Origin: UBA12202 sp002691725
Lineage (GTDB): Bacteria; Pseudomonadota; Alphaproteobacteria; Puniceispirillales; UBA1172
Assembly: GCA_965660675.1 (NCBI GenBank)
Contig: CBFIAU010000009.1
Span: 58,266-122,265 of the forward strand
Length of the DNA stretch: 64,000 nt
Direction of reading: 5' to 3'
Made by a program: the position numbers and the translations under genes. The notes beneath the pieces were generated by a model. The model had not been told where the DNA came from. It saw only the letters and a list, made by a program, of their open reading frames with translations, and searched no databases. Below, piece by piece: positions 8,625 through 16,641 of this stretch. The stretch's first letter is position 1. Each line of letters starts with the position of its first letter.

Positions 8625-9335
8625 CTAGATGATCAGACACTTGCTAATGGTGACATTGACATAGCCGTTTAATTCGGTGCTGGTGAGGCGGATACGGATG
8701 AGCCAATCCTCCATCGAGATAATCATGGATAGTGGCAGTAATCCGCTAGCAATTTTCTCACCACCCAGAAACGATGCCCGAACAATAATCGGCTGTGTTG
8801 GATCGAACCATGAGTTTTCACGAAGATTATCTTTGCCGACCTCACCCTCAATAAACAGGCTAAGCGTATCAGATAAAAACAGCCGATCGCTCTCCCCACC
8901 GGCAAAGTTTGGAGTCACAACGTCTATATCTCTTTTATCAAGTGTCCGGCATTTAGCAGGCTTGCCGAGTTGATTCAGGCTTTGGCGAATTTGCTCTACT
9001 GGCACATCATTTGCCAGATATCGAGCAACAATCTTGCGGATAGAAAGCAGCTCCTGATCTTCTTCATCAACGAGCGTTTCGGCGGTTATACGGCGATTTC
9101 TCTCATCATTGAGATGCTCCGTCATTGCCGCCAGCATATGTTCTAATTGTTCATTTCGCTGGCTCACCTCTTGCAGGCGTTCATTTGAAGATGAAAATAT
9201 CGTCCATTGCTGATTTTGACCAATCATCCAGCCTACCCAAAGCATGACAAGAATAGAGATTACCCAGAGAATAAACTTCATCTGAGACTTGGCTTCACGC
9301 TTACGATATCGGTCGGTGGTTTGATGAAAATCCAT
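8625..9335 (-). CDS. Membrane-anchored protein with coiled coil, unknown
   Basis: A 236-residue protein I do not recognise. A basic N-terminus (1-19) is followed by one transmembrane helix (about 20-38, FILWVISILVMLWVGWMIG). Then comes a heptad-like region (about 50-115: NERLQEVSQRNEQLEHMLAAM and following) that suggests a periplasmic coiled coil. The C-terminal 100 residues look like a beta-rich domain and hold only two Cys (in KCRTL and SKCLII). The topology is probably N-in with a periplasmic C-terminus. No clear Shine-Dalgarno precedes ATG 9335. It is divergent from the HD-domain gene. Confidence 0.6.
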   Translation of the reverse strand: MDFHQTTDRYRKREAKSQMKFILWVISILVMLWVGWMIGQNQQWTIFSSSNERLQEVSQRNEQLEHMLAAMTEHLNDERNRRITAETLVDEEDQELLSIRKIVARYLANDVPVEQIRQSLNQLGKPAKCRTLDKRDIDVVTPNFAGGESDRLFLSDTLSLFIEGEVGKDNLRENSWFDPTQPIIVRASFLGGEKIASGLLPLSMIISMEDWLIRIRLTSTELNGYVNVTISKCLII

Positions 9336-9461
9336 AGGAGTTTTGATATATTTGTCGAAATCAGTTTATGTGGTTAAAAAACTAGAATAACCGCATTATG
9401 TCGCTATGATAACCCTTCAAAAATATATATTTTCAATTTACCAACTTCTGCTAGTGACGTC

Positions 9462-10052
9462 ATGAAAAAAAACCAACGCGCGTGGCAACGGATGTTAAGC
9501 GGTCGCCGACTTGATCTGCTTGAACCAACGCCGCTTGATATAGAAATAGAAGATATCGCCCATGGCTTATCAAGAGTGGCGCGTTGGAATGGTCAGACCA
9601 TGGGCAAATGGCCATATTCTGTCGCTGACCATTCTGTTTTAGTTGAGGAAATCTTTTGCATGCAAAATCAGGCGGTTAGTCAGCGATGGAAATTGGCATG
9701 TCTGCTCCATGATGCGCCTGAATATGTTATTGGCGATATGATCACTCCGTTCAAACAATTTCTCGGCGATTATTACCGTGAGATTGAGGACAGATTAAGC
9801 AATGCCATTCATATTCGGTTTGGATTGCCGGGGGTATTGCCGCAATGGGTTAGAAAAGCGATCAAAACAGCCGATAAAACCGCCGCCTATCTGGAAGCTA
9901 TACAAATCGCTGGATTTGAGCCGATTGAGGCGAAACGCCATATTGCTAACCCGCGACGAATACCCGATTTGACGATTATGCCTTTATCACCCAATAAGGC
10001 GAAAAAAATCTATCTTCAGCGGTTTAATCAATTAATGAACAGCTTAAAATAG
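9462..10052 (+). CDS. HD-domain phosphohydrolase (YfbR-like)
   Basis: A 196-residue HD-superfamily protein. Metal ligands are visible as His in VADHSVLV, the His-Asp pair in LLHDAPEYVIGD, and Asp in KTADKTAAYLEA. This order (H...HD...D) and the WPYSVADHS segment match YfbR-like 5'-nucleotidases and related HD hydrolases, which dephosphorylate deoxynucleoside monophosphates. The exact substrate is inferred. The nucleosidase gene follows on the same strand about 40 bp later, consistent with nucleotide salvage. Confidence 0.8.
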   Translation: MKKNQRAWQRMLSGRRLDLLEPTPLDIEIEDIAHGLSRVARWNGQTMGKWPYSVADHSVLVEEIFCMQNQAVSQRWKLACLLHDAPEYVIGDMITPFKQFLGDYYREIEDRLSNAIHIRFGLPGVLPQWVRKAIKTADKTAAYLEAIQIAGFEPIEAKRHIANPRRIPDLTIMPLSPNKAKKIYLQRFNQLMNSLK

Positions 10053-10093
10053 GGCAAAATGAATAGATAGAAAATTGAGTGAGCAGATATTTA

Positions 10094-10666
10094 ATGAAAA
10101 TTAAACCACAAAATACGATCATTATTGTTGCTTTGGAAAGTGAGCTTCCTGCTCATCATTTGCCTGATTGGCGGATGATTTATACCGGTGTTGGTAAGGT
10201 CAATGCGAGCATTGCGGCGAGTCAGGCGATCCATCAATACAAGCCAGATATAATGCTGAATTACGGCACTGCCGGAAGTTTGGATAAAACGGTTCATGGG
10301 TTGATTGAAATTGGTGAATTCCTTGAGCGCGATATGGATGTCGAAGCCCTTGGATTTGCCAAAGGATTAACCCCTTTTGAGGACGACATCACGATCAGCT
10401 TTGGTTATGACGGGGTTAGATGCGGCACTGGTGATCAGTTTGTGACATCGGTGCCAGCCCTCTGGACTGAGGTTGTGGATATGGAAGCCTATGCTTTAGC
10501 AAAATCCGCAAAAGCCTGGGGCTGTGATTTCAGGTCGCTTAAATATATTTCGGACATGGCTGATGATAGCGCAGCTTATGACTGGCAAGCTAATCAAGCC
10601 CTAGGAGCAGAGCAATTTATCAACTGGCTTAATACCGCAAGGCATGGTGGGGACACTCGGACTTGA
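10094..10666 (+). CDS. Nucleoside phosphorylase/nucleosidase superfamily protein (MTA/SAH nucleosidase-like)
   Basis: A 190-residue protein of the PNP/MTAN fold. It shows NYGTAGSLDK for ribose/phosphate-side binding, VDMEAYALAKSA with the ribose-binding Met-Glu pair, and KYISDMADD with the catalytic Asp. It is shorter than E. coli MTAN (about 230). An in-frame GTG at 10079 is an alternative start; neither start has a strong Shine-Dalgarno. The last seven codons (GGDTRT plus stop) read through the 3' end of the opposite-strand tRNA-Leu gene, so the C-terminus is set by tRNA antisense sequence. Confidence 0.75.
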   Translation: MKIKPQNTIIIVALESELPAHHLPDWRMIYTGVGKVNASIAASQAIHQYKPDIMLNYGTAGSLDKTVHGLIEIGEFLERDMDVEALGFAKGLTPFEDDITISFGYDGVRCGTGDQFVTSVPALWTEVVDMEAYALAKSAKAWGCDFRSLKYISDMADDSAAYDWQANQALGAEQFINWLNTARHGGDTRT

Positions 10667-10731
10667 ACCGAGAAGCCTGTTACGGCGGCAGATTTTAAGT
10701 CTGCTGTGTTTACCTGTTTCACCATGCCCCC
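10645..10731 (-). tRNA. tRNA-Leu (anticodon UAA)
   Basis: Read on the minus strand the 87-nt gene folds as a class II tRNA. The acceptor arms GGGGGCA and TGTCCCC have one G-U pair, followed by discriminator A and an encoded CCA. The anticodon stem is GCAGA/TCTGC around the loop CTTAAAA, giving anticodon TAA. A long variable arm and the T-arm CTCGG-TTCAAGT-CCGAG complete it. The class II shape and anticodon both indicate leucine. Its 3' 22 nt overlap the convergent nucleosidase reading frame. Confidence 0.96.
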
Positions 10732-10846
10732 TAAAATATGTCTTCTTGTTAAGTATTTTACATGTCATATGTCAAGTCAGATACCGCATATAATGTAAAA
10801 GAACGGGGCAAAATAATAGCAATGACACATAATAACGGATACCAGC

Positions 10847-11782
10847 ATGTTTTTTCTGCCACTTTTTGATAACAACCCGACGAGCCGGACGCCTGTTATC
10901 ACGCGCAGTATTATTGTGATTTGCGGGTTAGTCTTTCTCTATCAGTTCGGGCTTACGGAGCAGATGGAAAGACTGTTCATCTTTTCCTATGGAGCTATTC
11001 CAGCGCTCATCACCGGGGCAGAAATCAGACCAAATTATTTTTTTGATATTCCTGATAGTGCCACACTTCTAACCTCTGTTTTCATGCATGGCGGGTTGCT
11101 CCATCTAGGCGGCAATATGCTCTATCTATGGATTTTCGGCGATAATGTTGAGGACAGCATGGGGCCGATAAAGTTCACCCTGTTTTATCTGGCCTGCGGG
11201 ATTGCGGCAACATTCACCCATATTGCGATTGATCCGTCATCGGTCACGCCACTTGTTGGCGCATCGGGTGCTATTGCCGGGGTCTTGGCCGCCTATCTAA
11301 TGCTTCACCCGCATGCAGAGGTTAGGGTAATTATTGTTATCATTATCTTTGTGCGTTGGGCATCTTTTCCGGCGGTGGTGGTGCTGGCTGGCTGGATATT
11401 AATTCAGTTTCTATCAGCCCCGTCCAGTCTGGCAGAAGATGGCGGCGTTGCGTATTTTGCTCATATCGGCGGATTTGTTGCAGGACTGGCACTTACGCCA
11501 TTTATGCGAAATAAAGGGCATCCACTATTCCCGTCAAAGGCAGAAGAAGCTCACTATTATGAGTATAAAGAGGATGATATAGAGGAGAATATAGGGGATG
11601 ATACGGAGCATTTAGCCAAGCATGATCATAAAGCGGATAACCGCCTTAAGGTACTCGACCGCCGGCAGATGAAAAATGCCTTTGTCGAACGCTATCGGAA
11701 GCCCCAATCAAACCAAACTTCAAACCGAACTTCAAACCAAACTTCAAATCGGCATTTGCCTAATGTCAAAAAGTCAAAATAA
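10847..11782 (+). CDS. Rhomboid family intramembrane serine protease
   Basis: A 311-residue polytopic protein with about six transmembrane segments (residues 20-215). It has the rhomboid signatures HGGLLHLGGNMLYL (81-94), nucleophile Ser140 in GASGAIAG, and catalytic His206 in AHIGGFVAG. It would cleave membrane proteins within the bilayer; the substrate is unknown. The cytoplasmic C-terminal tail (220-311) is charged and ends in a Ser-Asn-Gln/Arg-Thr repeat made by three 12-bp units. It lies downstream of tRNA-Leu and converges on the CinA-like gene with 29 bp between. Confidence 0.92.
   Translation: MFFLPLFDNNPTSRTPVITRSIIVICGLVFLYQFGLTEQMERLFIFSYGAIPALITGAEIRPNYFFDIPDSATLLTSVFMHGGLLHLGGNMLYLWIFGDNVEDSMGPIKFTLFYLACGIAATFTHIAIDPSSVTPLVGASGAIAGVLAAYLMLHPHAEVRVIIVIIIFVRWASFPAVVVLAGWILIQFLSAPSSLAEDGGVAYFAHIGGFVAGLALTPFMRNKGHPLFPSKAEEAHYYEYKEDDIEENIGDDTEHLAKHDHKADNRLKVLDRRQMKNAFVERYRKPQSNQTSNRTSNQTSNRHLPNVKKSK
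11709..11744 (+). repeat. In-frame 12-bp tandem repeat, three units plus a partial one
   Basis: Units caaaccaaactt (11709, 11733) and caaaccgaactt (11721), plus a partial copy from 11745, encode S-N-Q-T, S-N-R-T, S-N-Q-T in the rhomboid C-terminal tail. The frame is kept whatever the copy number. Confidence 0.88.
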
Positions 11783-11811
11783 TACAGAAGGCTTTTGGGG
11801 ATATTAACAGG

Positions 11812-12585
11812 CTAAACCGTATTGCCGCCCGTCACAACATCCTCAATAGCGCCTGTGCAACCAAGGCTTTCGATTAAGCTGATGACTTCTGCCGCCGCCT
11901 GATTAACATCATCAAGGCTCAGGGATGAGACAACAACAGCAGTGCCATATTGCCCAGGCTTGAACCACGGGTAACTGCCAATGCTAAGGTTATGATAGCG
12001 TCCTTCAATGACGCCTAACCCCTCGGCTAAGGTGCCCTCACCCAGTGCTGTCTGAACAGAAATCCTGTGCTGCTTGACGCCGCTTGGTAACATGGCATCG
12101 AGCTGCATGAGCATAGCATCAAAAATCTTTGGCACGCCAGCCATGACATGAACATTGCCAATGCGATATCCGGGGGCGGCGGATACTGGATTATAAATCA
12201 ATTCCGCGCCGTCGGGGATATCTGCCATTTTCTGTCGAGCGCTATTATAATCAAGGCCAGTTCCCTCATAATGATAAATCAGCAACGCATCTGCCTCAGG
12301 GTGGCGGATGACCTTAACGTCAAATGCGGCGGCGACAGCAACCGTTGTGATATCATCATGGGTTGGGCCAATGCCGCCAGAGGTAAAGACCAGATCAAAG
12401 TCAGCAGATAGCGCCTGAACCGTTCCAACAATGCGGTCATGATCATCACCAATAACCCGAACTTCGCGTAAGCTAATGCCGCGCTCATGTAAAAATTGCG
12501 CCAGAGAATTGATGTTTTTATCTTTTGTCCGCCCAGATAAAATCTCATCCCCAATAATGATCAATGCGGCAGATGGCTGTGTCAT
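11812..12585 (-). CDS. CinA N-terminal/molybdopterin-binding domain protein
   Basis: A 257-residue protein built on the MoCF (MoaB/Mog-like) fold. It has IIGDEILSGRTKDKNI at the N-terminus and the TSGGIGPTHDD motif near 69-79, typical of the CinA N-terminal (COG1058) domain. The C-terminal CinA deamidase domain is absent, as in many alphaproteobacterial homologues. The family includes putative ADP-ribose pyrophosphatases and competence/damage-inducible CinA proteins; the function here is not settled. ATG 12585 follows AGGAA. It is divergent from sfsA. Confidence 0.85.
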   Translation of the reverse strand: MTQPSAALIIIGDEILSGRTKDKNINSLAQFLHERGISLREVRVIGDDHDRIVGTVQALSADFDLVFTSGGIGPTHDDITTVAVAAAFDVKVIRHPEADALLIYHYEGTGLDYNSARQKMADIPDGAELIYNPVSAAPGYRIGNVHVMAGVPKIFDAMLMQLDAMLPSGVKQHRISVQTALGEGTLAEGLGVIEGRYHNLSIGSYPWFKPGQYGTAVVVSSLSLDDVNQAAAEVISLIESLGCTGAIEDVVTGGNTV

Positions 12586-12685
12586 ATCATTCCTATAAAA
12601 TATTCACTTTGTGTTAGTGGTTATATATCGGATGATCAACTTATCAAACGAATATGATATATTCGAGCCAAGACAAAGACCATAT

Positions 12686-12722
12686 TATAAGATATGGGCT
12701 ATAAGATATAAGATATAAAATA
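12686..12722 (+). repeat. AT-rich TATAAGATA short repeats upstream of sfsA
   Basis: TATAAGATA occurs at 12686, 12700 and 12707, with a degenerate copy at 12714, in the divergent promoter gap between the cinA-like gene and sfsA. It ends 14 bp before the sfsA ATG. Changes in copy number would alter spacing to the start codon. I cannot tell whether it is regulatory or slippage noise. Confidence 0.5.
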
Positions 12723-12735
12723 TAGGACATCTGAC

Positions 12736-13455
12736 ATGATATTACCGCCATTGATTGAGGGAATTCTTATAAACCGCTATAAACGGTTTCTTGCTGATGT
12801 TGATTTTGGCGACAGAATTGAGGTTGTGCATTGCCCCAATCCCGGTGCTATGACGGGCCTGAAAGCGCCGGGCAGTCGCGTCTGGTGTTCACGTTCTGAT
12901 AATCCGAAACGCAAACTGCCCTTAACGCTGGAGATTATTGAGGCGGATAACACGCTTGTTGGCATTAACACAAATCGGCCTAACGCCATTGCCCATGAAG
13001 CGCTGGAAAATGGCATGATCCCTGAATGGAGCAGCTATGATGTTATCAAGCGAGAGTTTACATGGAAAAAAGGTGTGCGTTTTGACTTTTGGCTTGATGC
13101 GGCAAATGATGGAAGCCCGCCAATGCTGCTTGAGATCAAAAATGTTCACCTGCGCCGGTCTGATGATAGCAGCCCTAAGACGGTGGCCTTTCCGGATGCT
13201 GTAACAACTCGCGGCACCAAACATTTAGAGGAATTAATCGCGGCTAAAAAAGAAGGCTATCGCGCCGGCTTATTATTCGTTGTACAAAGAGCCGATGGTG
13301 ACCGCATGGTGATTGCCAATGATATTGATCCCGTTTATGCCAGCACACTAAAATCTGCACATGAAAACGGCGTTGAAATTAGCGCATGGCGTTGCCAAAT
13401 CACGCTAGACGCTTTAACATTGGACAGCAAAATAAACATGGTGATACCTCAGTAA
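12736..13455 (+). CDS. sfsA: DNA/RNA nuclease SfsA family protein
   Basis: A 239-residue protein of full SfsA length. It shows the family segments HCPNPGAMTGL, NTNRPNAIAHEAL, the EIKNVHLRR block with the acidic-Lys nuclease-like core, and AFPDAVTTRGTKHLEEL. SfsA was named for sugar fermentation stimulation and carries a restriction-endonuclease-like catalytic core; its biological role is uncertain. AGGACAT precedes the ATG. The stop codon overlaps the map start (TAATG), so the two genes are translationally coupled. Confidence 0.93.
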   Translation: MILPPLIEGILINRYKRFLADVDFGDRIEVVHCPNPGAMTGLKAPGSRVWCSRSDNPKRKLPLTLEIIEADNTLVGINTNRPNAIAHEALENGMIPEWSSYDVIKREFTWKKGVRFDFWLDAANDGSPPMLLEIKNVHLRRSDDSSPKTVAFPDAVTTRGTKHLEELIAAKKEGYRAGLLFVVQRADGDRMVIANDIDPVYASTLKSAHENGVEISAWRCQITLDALTLDSKINMVIPQ

Positions 13456-14246
13456 TGCGATTTGAACCTATTCCCCGTCATGATCAGCTTGGCTTTATAA
13501 AAATGCGGAAAGCCGGACAGCTTGCCGCTGAGACGCTTGATTATATTACTCCATATGTCAAGGCTGGCGTGACCACGCTAGAGCTGGATAGCTTATGTCA
13601 TCAATTTATATCTGATCATGATGCGGTGCCTGCGCCGCTGAATTATAAAGGCTATCCGAAAGCCACTTGTATATCAGTCAATCATGTTGTCTGTCATGGT
13701 ATTCCGTCTGATAAGCGTCTGCTTGATGGTGATATTCTAAACATTGATATTACCGTCATATTGGATGGCTGGTATGGAGATACCTCACGCATGTATTGGG
13801 TTGGTGATGTTAGCGTCAAGGCCAAGCGGCTAACCGATGTCACCTATGAGGCCATGATGCGCGGGATAAATGTTGTTAAGCCGGGGGCAACGCTGGGTGA
13901 TGTTGGGCATGCCATACAAACCCATGCGGAGGCCGCGCGGTTTTCGGTTGTCAGAGATTTTACCGGCCACGGGATCGGCCAGCAATTCCACATTGCGCCA
14001 ACGGTCTTGCATTATGGTAATCCCGGTGAAGGCACTGTTCTTGAAGAAGGCATGATTTTCACAATCGAGCCGATGATTAATACCGGGACTTGGCAGGTTA
14101 AAATTCTCCCTGATGGCTGGACAGCGGTTACTCGTGATCGCGGATTATCCGCCCAATTTGAGCATAGTGTTGGTGTTACCGCAGATGGGGTTGAGATTTT
14201 TACCCTTTCCCCCAAGCACCAAAAGCAACCGCCTTATAATATCTAA
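13455..14246 (+). CDS. map: Methionine aminopeptidase type I
   Basis: A 263-residue type I MetAP that removes the initiator Met from nascent proteins. Metal ligands are visible as Asp in NIDITVILDGWYGDTSR (two Asp), His in GHGIGQQFH, Glu in TIEPMI and the last Glu in QFEHSVGV. CHGIPSDK provides the active-site His. The start is the ATG at 13455, which shares its first base with the sfsA stop; this gives the usual length. An upstream frame extension would run inside sfsA. Confidence 0.95.
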   Translation: MRFEPIPRHDQLGFIKMRKAGQLAAETLDYITPYVKAGVTTLELDSLCHQFISDHDAVPAPLNYKGYPKATCISVNHVVCHGIPSDKRLLDGDILNIDITVILDGWYGDTSRMYWVGDVSVKAKRLTDVTYEAMMRGINVVKPGATLGDVGHAIQTHAEAARFSVVRDFTGHGIGQQFHIAPTVLHYGNPGEGTVLEEGMIFTIEPMINTGTWQVKILPDGWTAVTRDRGLSAQFEHSVGVTADGVEIFTLSPKHQKQPPYNI

Positions 14247-14252
14247 CCTTTC

Positions 14253-14310
14253 GCAGTAACGGTGTTTTTCAGGCGCGCGTGATTACTGCTATGCCTCGCC
14301 TGATAAACAC
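14253..14310. other. Interleaved inverted repeats between map and radC (possible pseudoknot RNA)
   Basis: Two inverted repeats interlock in the order A-B-A'-B'. GCAGTAA (14253-14259) pairs with TTACTGC (14283-14289). GTGTTTTTCAGGCG (14262-14275) pairs with CGCCTGATAAACAC (14297-14310) with one mismatch. This order fits an H-type pseudoknot or two mutually exclusive hairpins. No U-run follows, so a simple terminator is unlikely. I recognise no known RNA family. Confidence 0.5.
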
Positions 14311-14400
14311 GGTAAGTTGATTTCAGGTGGTGCTTATAAGCGGCTATGTAGGTGTTGAGCCAAAACGCAAAAAAGCAAAAAAGCAGAAACGCATGCCAAA

Positions 14401-15117
14401 ATGGAAGAAAGCCACGATGTGAGCAAAAACACCTCGCAACCAGAAACACCTGACCATATCAATCATCGTAAACGGATGAAAAAACGTGTTTTTGATCATG
14501 GCGCGGATACGCTAGCGGATTATGAATTGCTCGAAACGCTATTGTTTTATTCCATTCAACGCCGCGATACGAAACCACTAGCCAAGGCATTATTAGCAAA
14601 GTTCAAGACATTCAATGCCTTATGCCAAGCTACCCCCAAGGAGTTAAGTGAGTTTAAATTTATCAGTAATCATACTGCGGTCTTATTTCAGATCATTCAG
14701 ACGATTGCGATCAAACTTGGTGAGGAAAAAATCATCAAGAAAACGACGCTGTTATCCTGGCAGGATGTCATTCGCTATTGCCGGACAAGAATCGGTTCTA
14801 TTGAAAAGGAATGTTTTCTGGTTATTTTTGCTGATAGCAAAAACAGTATCATTGCCGCAGATGAGCTGGCATCTGGCACGACAGATAAAGTAGCCGTTTA
14901 TCCGCGTGAGATTGTTCGCAAAGCGCTCGAATATCATGCCACTGCCATTATTCTGGTGCATAATCACCCATCAGGCAGCACCGAGCCATCAAAGCAAGAT
15001 ATTGCTATGACTAAACTCATCAATCAGGCGATAACATCGATTGACGCAAGGCTACATGATCATTTGATTATTAGCGGCGAAAGCCATTTTAGCTTTAAGA
15101 ATGCGGGTTTAATTTAA
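14401..15117 (+). CDS. radC: RadC family (JAB/MPN) protein
   Basis: A 238-residue protein with an N-terminal helix-hairpin-helix-like region (about 35-100) and a C-terminal JAB/MPN metalloprotease-fold domain. The JAMM motif is seen in VHNHPSGSTEPSKQD (two His, Ser and Asp), with an upstream Glu in the domain. RadC proteins were once tied to DNA repair, but their role is unclear. The start has no strong Shine-Dalgarno; ATG 14401 gives the usual length. It follows the interleaved inverted repeats and precedes purB. Confidence 0.9.
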   Translation: MEESHDVSKNTSQPETPDHINHRKRMKKRVFDHGADTLADYELLETLLFYSIQRRDTKPLAKALLAKFKTFNALCQATPKELSEFKFISNHTAVLFQIIQTIAIKLGEEKIIKKTTLLSWQDVIRYCRTRIGSIEKECFLVIFADSKNSIIAADELASGTTDKVAVYPREIVRKALEYHATAIILVHNHPSGSTEPSKQDIAMTKLINQAITSIDARLHDHLIISGESHFSFKNAGLI

Positions 15118-15248
15118 GCCCTGCTATGGCTGGACAATTTAGCGCTTGCTGACTAACATAGCGCTGTGATTCTTTGACTATTTCAGCCTATATATTACAG
15201 GTCAGCTTATAAATTTCAGGCCAACATAAAGTAACAGAAAGTACCATC

Positions 15249-16541
15249 ATGATACCGCGCTATTCGCGACCCGAAATGACCCAAATCTGGACAGATGAAA
15301 GCCGTTTTCAAATCTGGTTTGAAATTGAGGCACATGCCTGTGACGCGCAAGCTGAATTAGGGGTTATTCCAAAGGAAGATGCCAAAACCATCTGGGAAAA
15401 AGGCCAATTTGACGTTAATCGCATCCATGAAATTGAGGCGGAAACGCGCCATGATGTCATCGCTTTTCTGACAAATCTTGCTGAATATATTGGTGCGCCT
15501 GCGCGTTTTGTTCACCAAGGCATGACATCATCTGATGTGCTTGATACAACATTAGCAATACAGCTAAGCCGCGCCAGTGATCTGATTATAAGCGGGATCA
15601 AGCGGGTGATGGAGGCGCTCAAAACGCGGGCTGAAGAACATAAACATACGCCCACCATGGGCCGCAGTCATGGCATCCATGCCGAACCTGTCACTTTTGG
15701 TCTTAAACTTGCTGGCCATTACTCCGCTTTTGCGCGCGCCCTCTCTCGCATGGAGCAGGCCAAAGCGGAGATTGCTACATGCAAAATATCAGGTGCGGTC
15801 GGGACATTTGCGCATATCGACCCCTATGTCGAACGTCATGTTGCGGAAAAAATGGCTCTCATCCCTGAACCACATTCAACTCAGATTATCCCGCGTGACC
15901 GCCATGCTATGTTTTTTGCAACGATGGGTGTTGTTGCCGCATCAATTGAAAATCTGGCAACCGAAATAAGACATCTGCAACGAACAGAAGTCCGTGAAGC
16001 CGAAGAATATTTTTCTGCCGGGCAAAAAGGCTCATCAGCGATGCCGCATAAGCGCAACCCTGTGCTGAGCGAAAACTTGACAGGATTAGCGCGGATTGTG
16101 CGCGGCGCGGTGACGCCAGCGCTCGAAAACGTCACGCTTTGGCATGAGCGCGATATTTCACATTCTTCGGTCGAGCGCGTCCATGCGCCTGATGCGACGA
16201 TTGCGCTAGATTTTGCCCTGCACCGATTGGCATCAGTCATTGAGAAACTGCTGATCTATCCAGAAGCAATGCAGAAAAACCTGGATCAGCTTGGTGGTCT
16301 TGTCCACTCGCAACAGGTCTTGCTTGCCTTAACGCAAAATGGGGTGAGCCGTGAGGATGCATATCTGATGGTGCAACGGAGCGCCATGCGTGTCTGGCAT
16401 GAAGAAGGGCATTTACTGGATTATTTGCTAGAGGATGACACCGTCATGGCAAGCCTGACAAAAGATGAACTGACAGCCTTATTTGATATTAATCATCATT
16501 TCAGAAATATCGATTATATATTTGACCGCATATTTGGTTAA
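15249..16541 (+). CDS. purB: Adenylosuccinate lyase
   Basis: A 430-residue enzyme of the fumarase/aspartase superfamily. It catalyses two steps of purine synthesis: SAICAR to AICAR plus fumarate, and adenylosuccinate to AMP plus fumarate. It shows the TSSDVLDT segment, the GRSHGIHAEPVTFG active-site His region, and the signature GSSAMPHKRNP (near 260-270) with the flexible catalytic Ser loop. Length and N-terminus (MIPRYSRPEM) fit the short bacterial class. It heads a run of purine genes on the same strand. Confidence 0.96.
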   Translation: MIPRYSRPEMTQIWTDESRFQIWFEIEAHACDAQAELGVIPKEDAKTIWEKGQFDVNRIHEIEAETRHDVIAFLTNLAEYIGAPARFVHQGMTSSDVLDTTLAIQLSRASDLIISGIKRVMEALKTRAEEHKHTPTMGRSHGIHAEPVTFGLKLAGHYSAFARALSRMEQAKAEIATCKISGAVGTFAHIDPYVERHVAEKMALIPEPHSTQIIPRDRHAMFFATMGVVAASIENLATEIRHLQRTEVREAEEYFSAGQKGSSAMPHKRNPVLSENLTGLARIVRGAVTPALENVTLWHERDISHSSVERVHAPDATIALDFALHRLASVIEKLLIYPEAMQKNLDQLGGLVHSQQVLLALTQNGVSREDAYLMVQRSAMRVWHEEGHLLDYLLEDDTVMASLTKDELTALFDINHHFRNIDYIFDRIFG

Positions 16542-16641
16542 GATATCGTATAAATCCAGATAAAATTGTATCCCAATGATTGCTTAAATGCTGGATTATT
16601 GCTAGGTTACGGAACGTTTTATCAAAACAATAAGTGCATCT

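Noticed and set aside
14243..14449. Minus-strand 68-codon frame across the map-radC gap
   Set aside because: It overlaps the radC start and the inverted repeats, has no ribosome site I can see, and an odd composition; best taken as chance.
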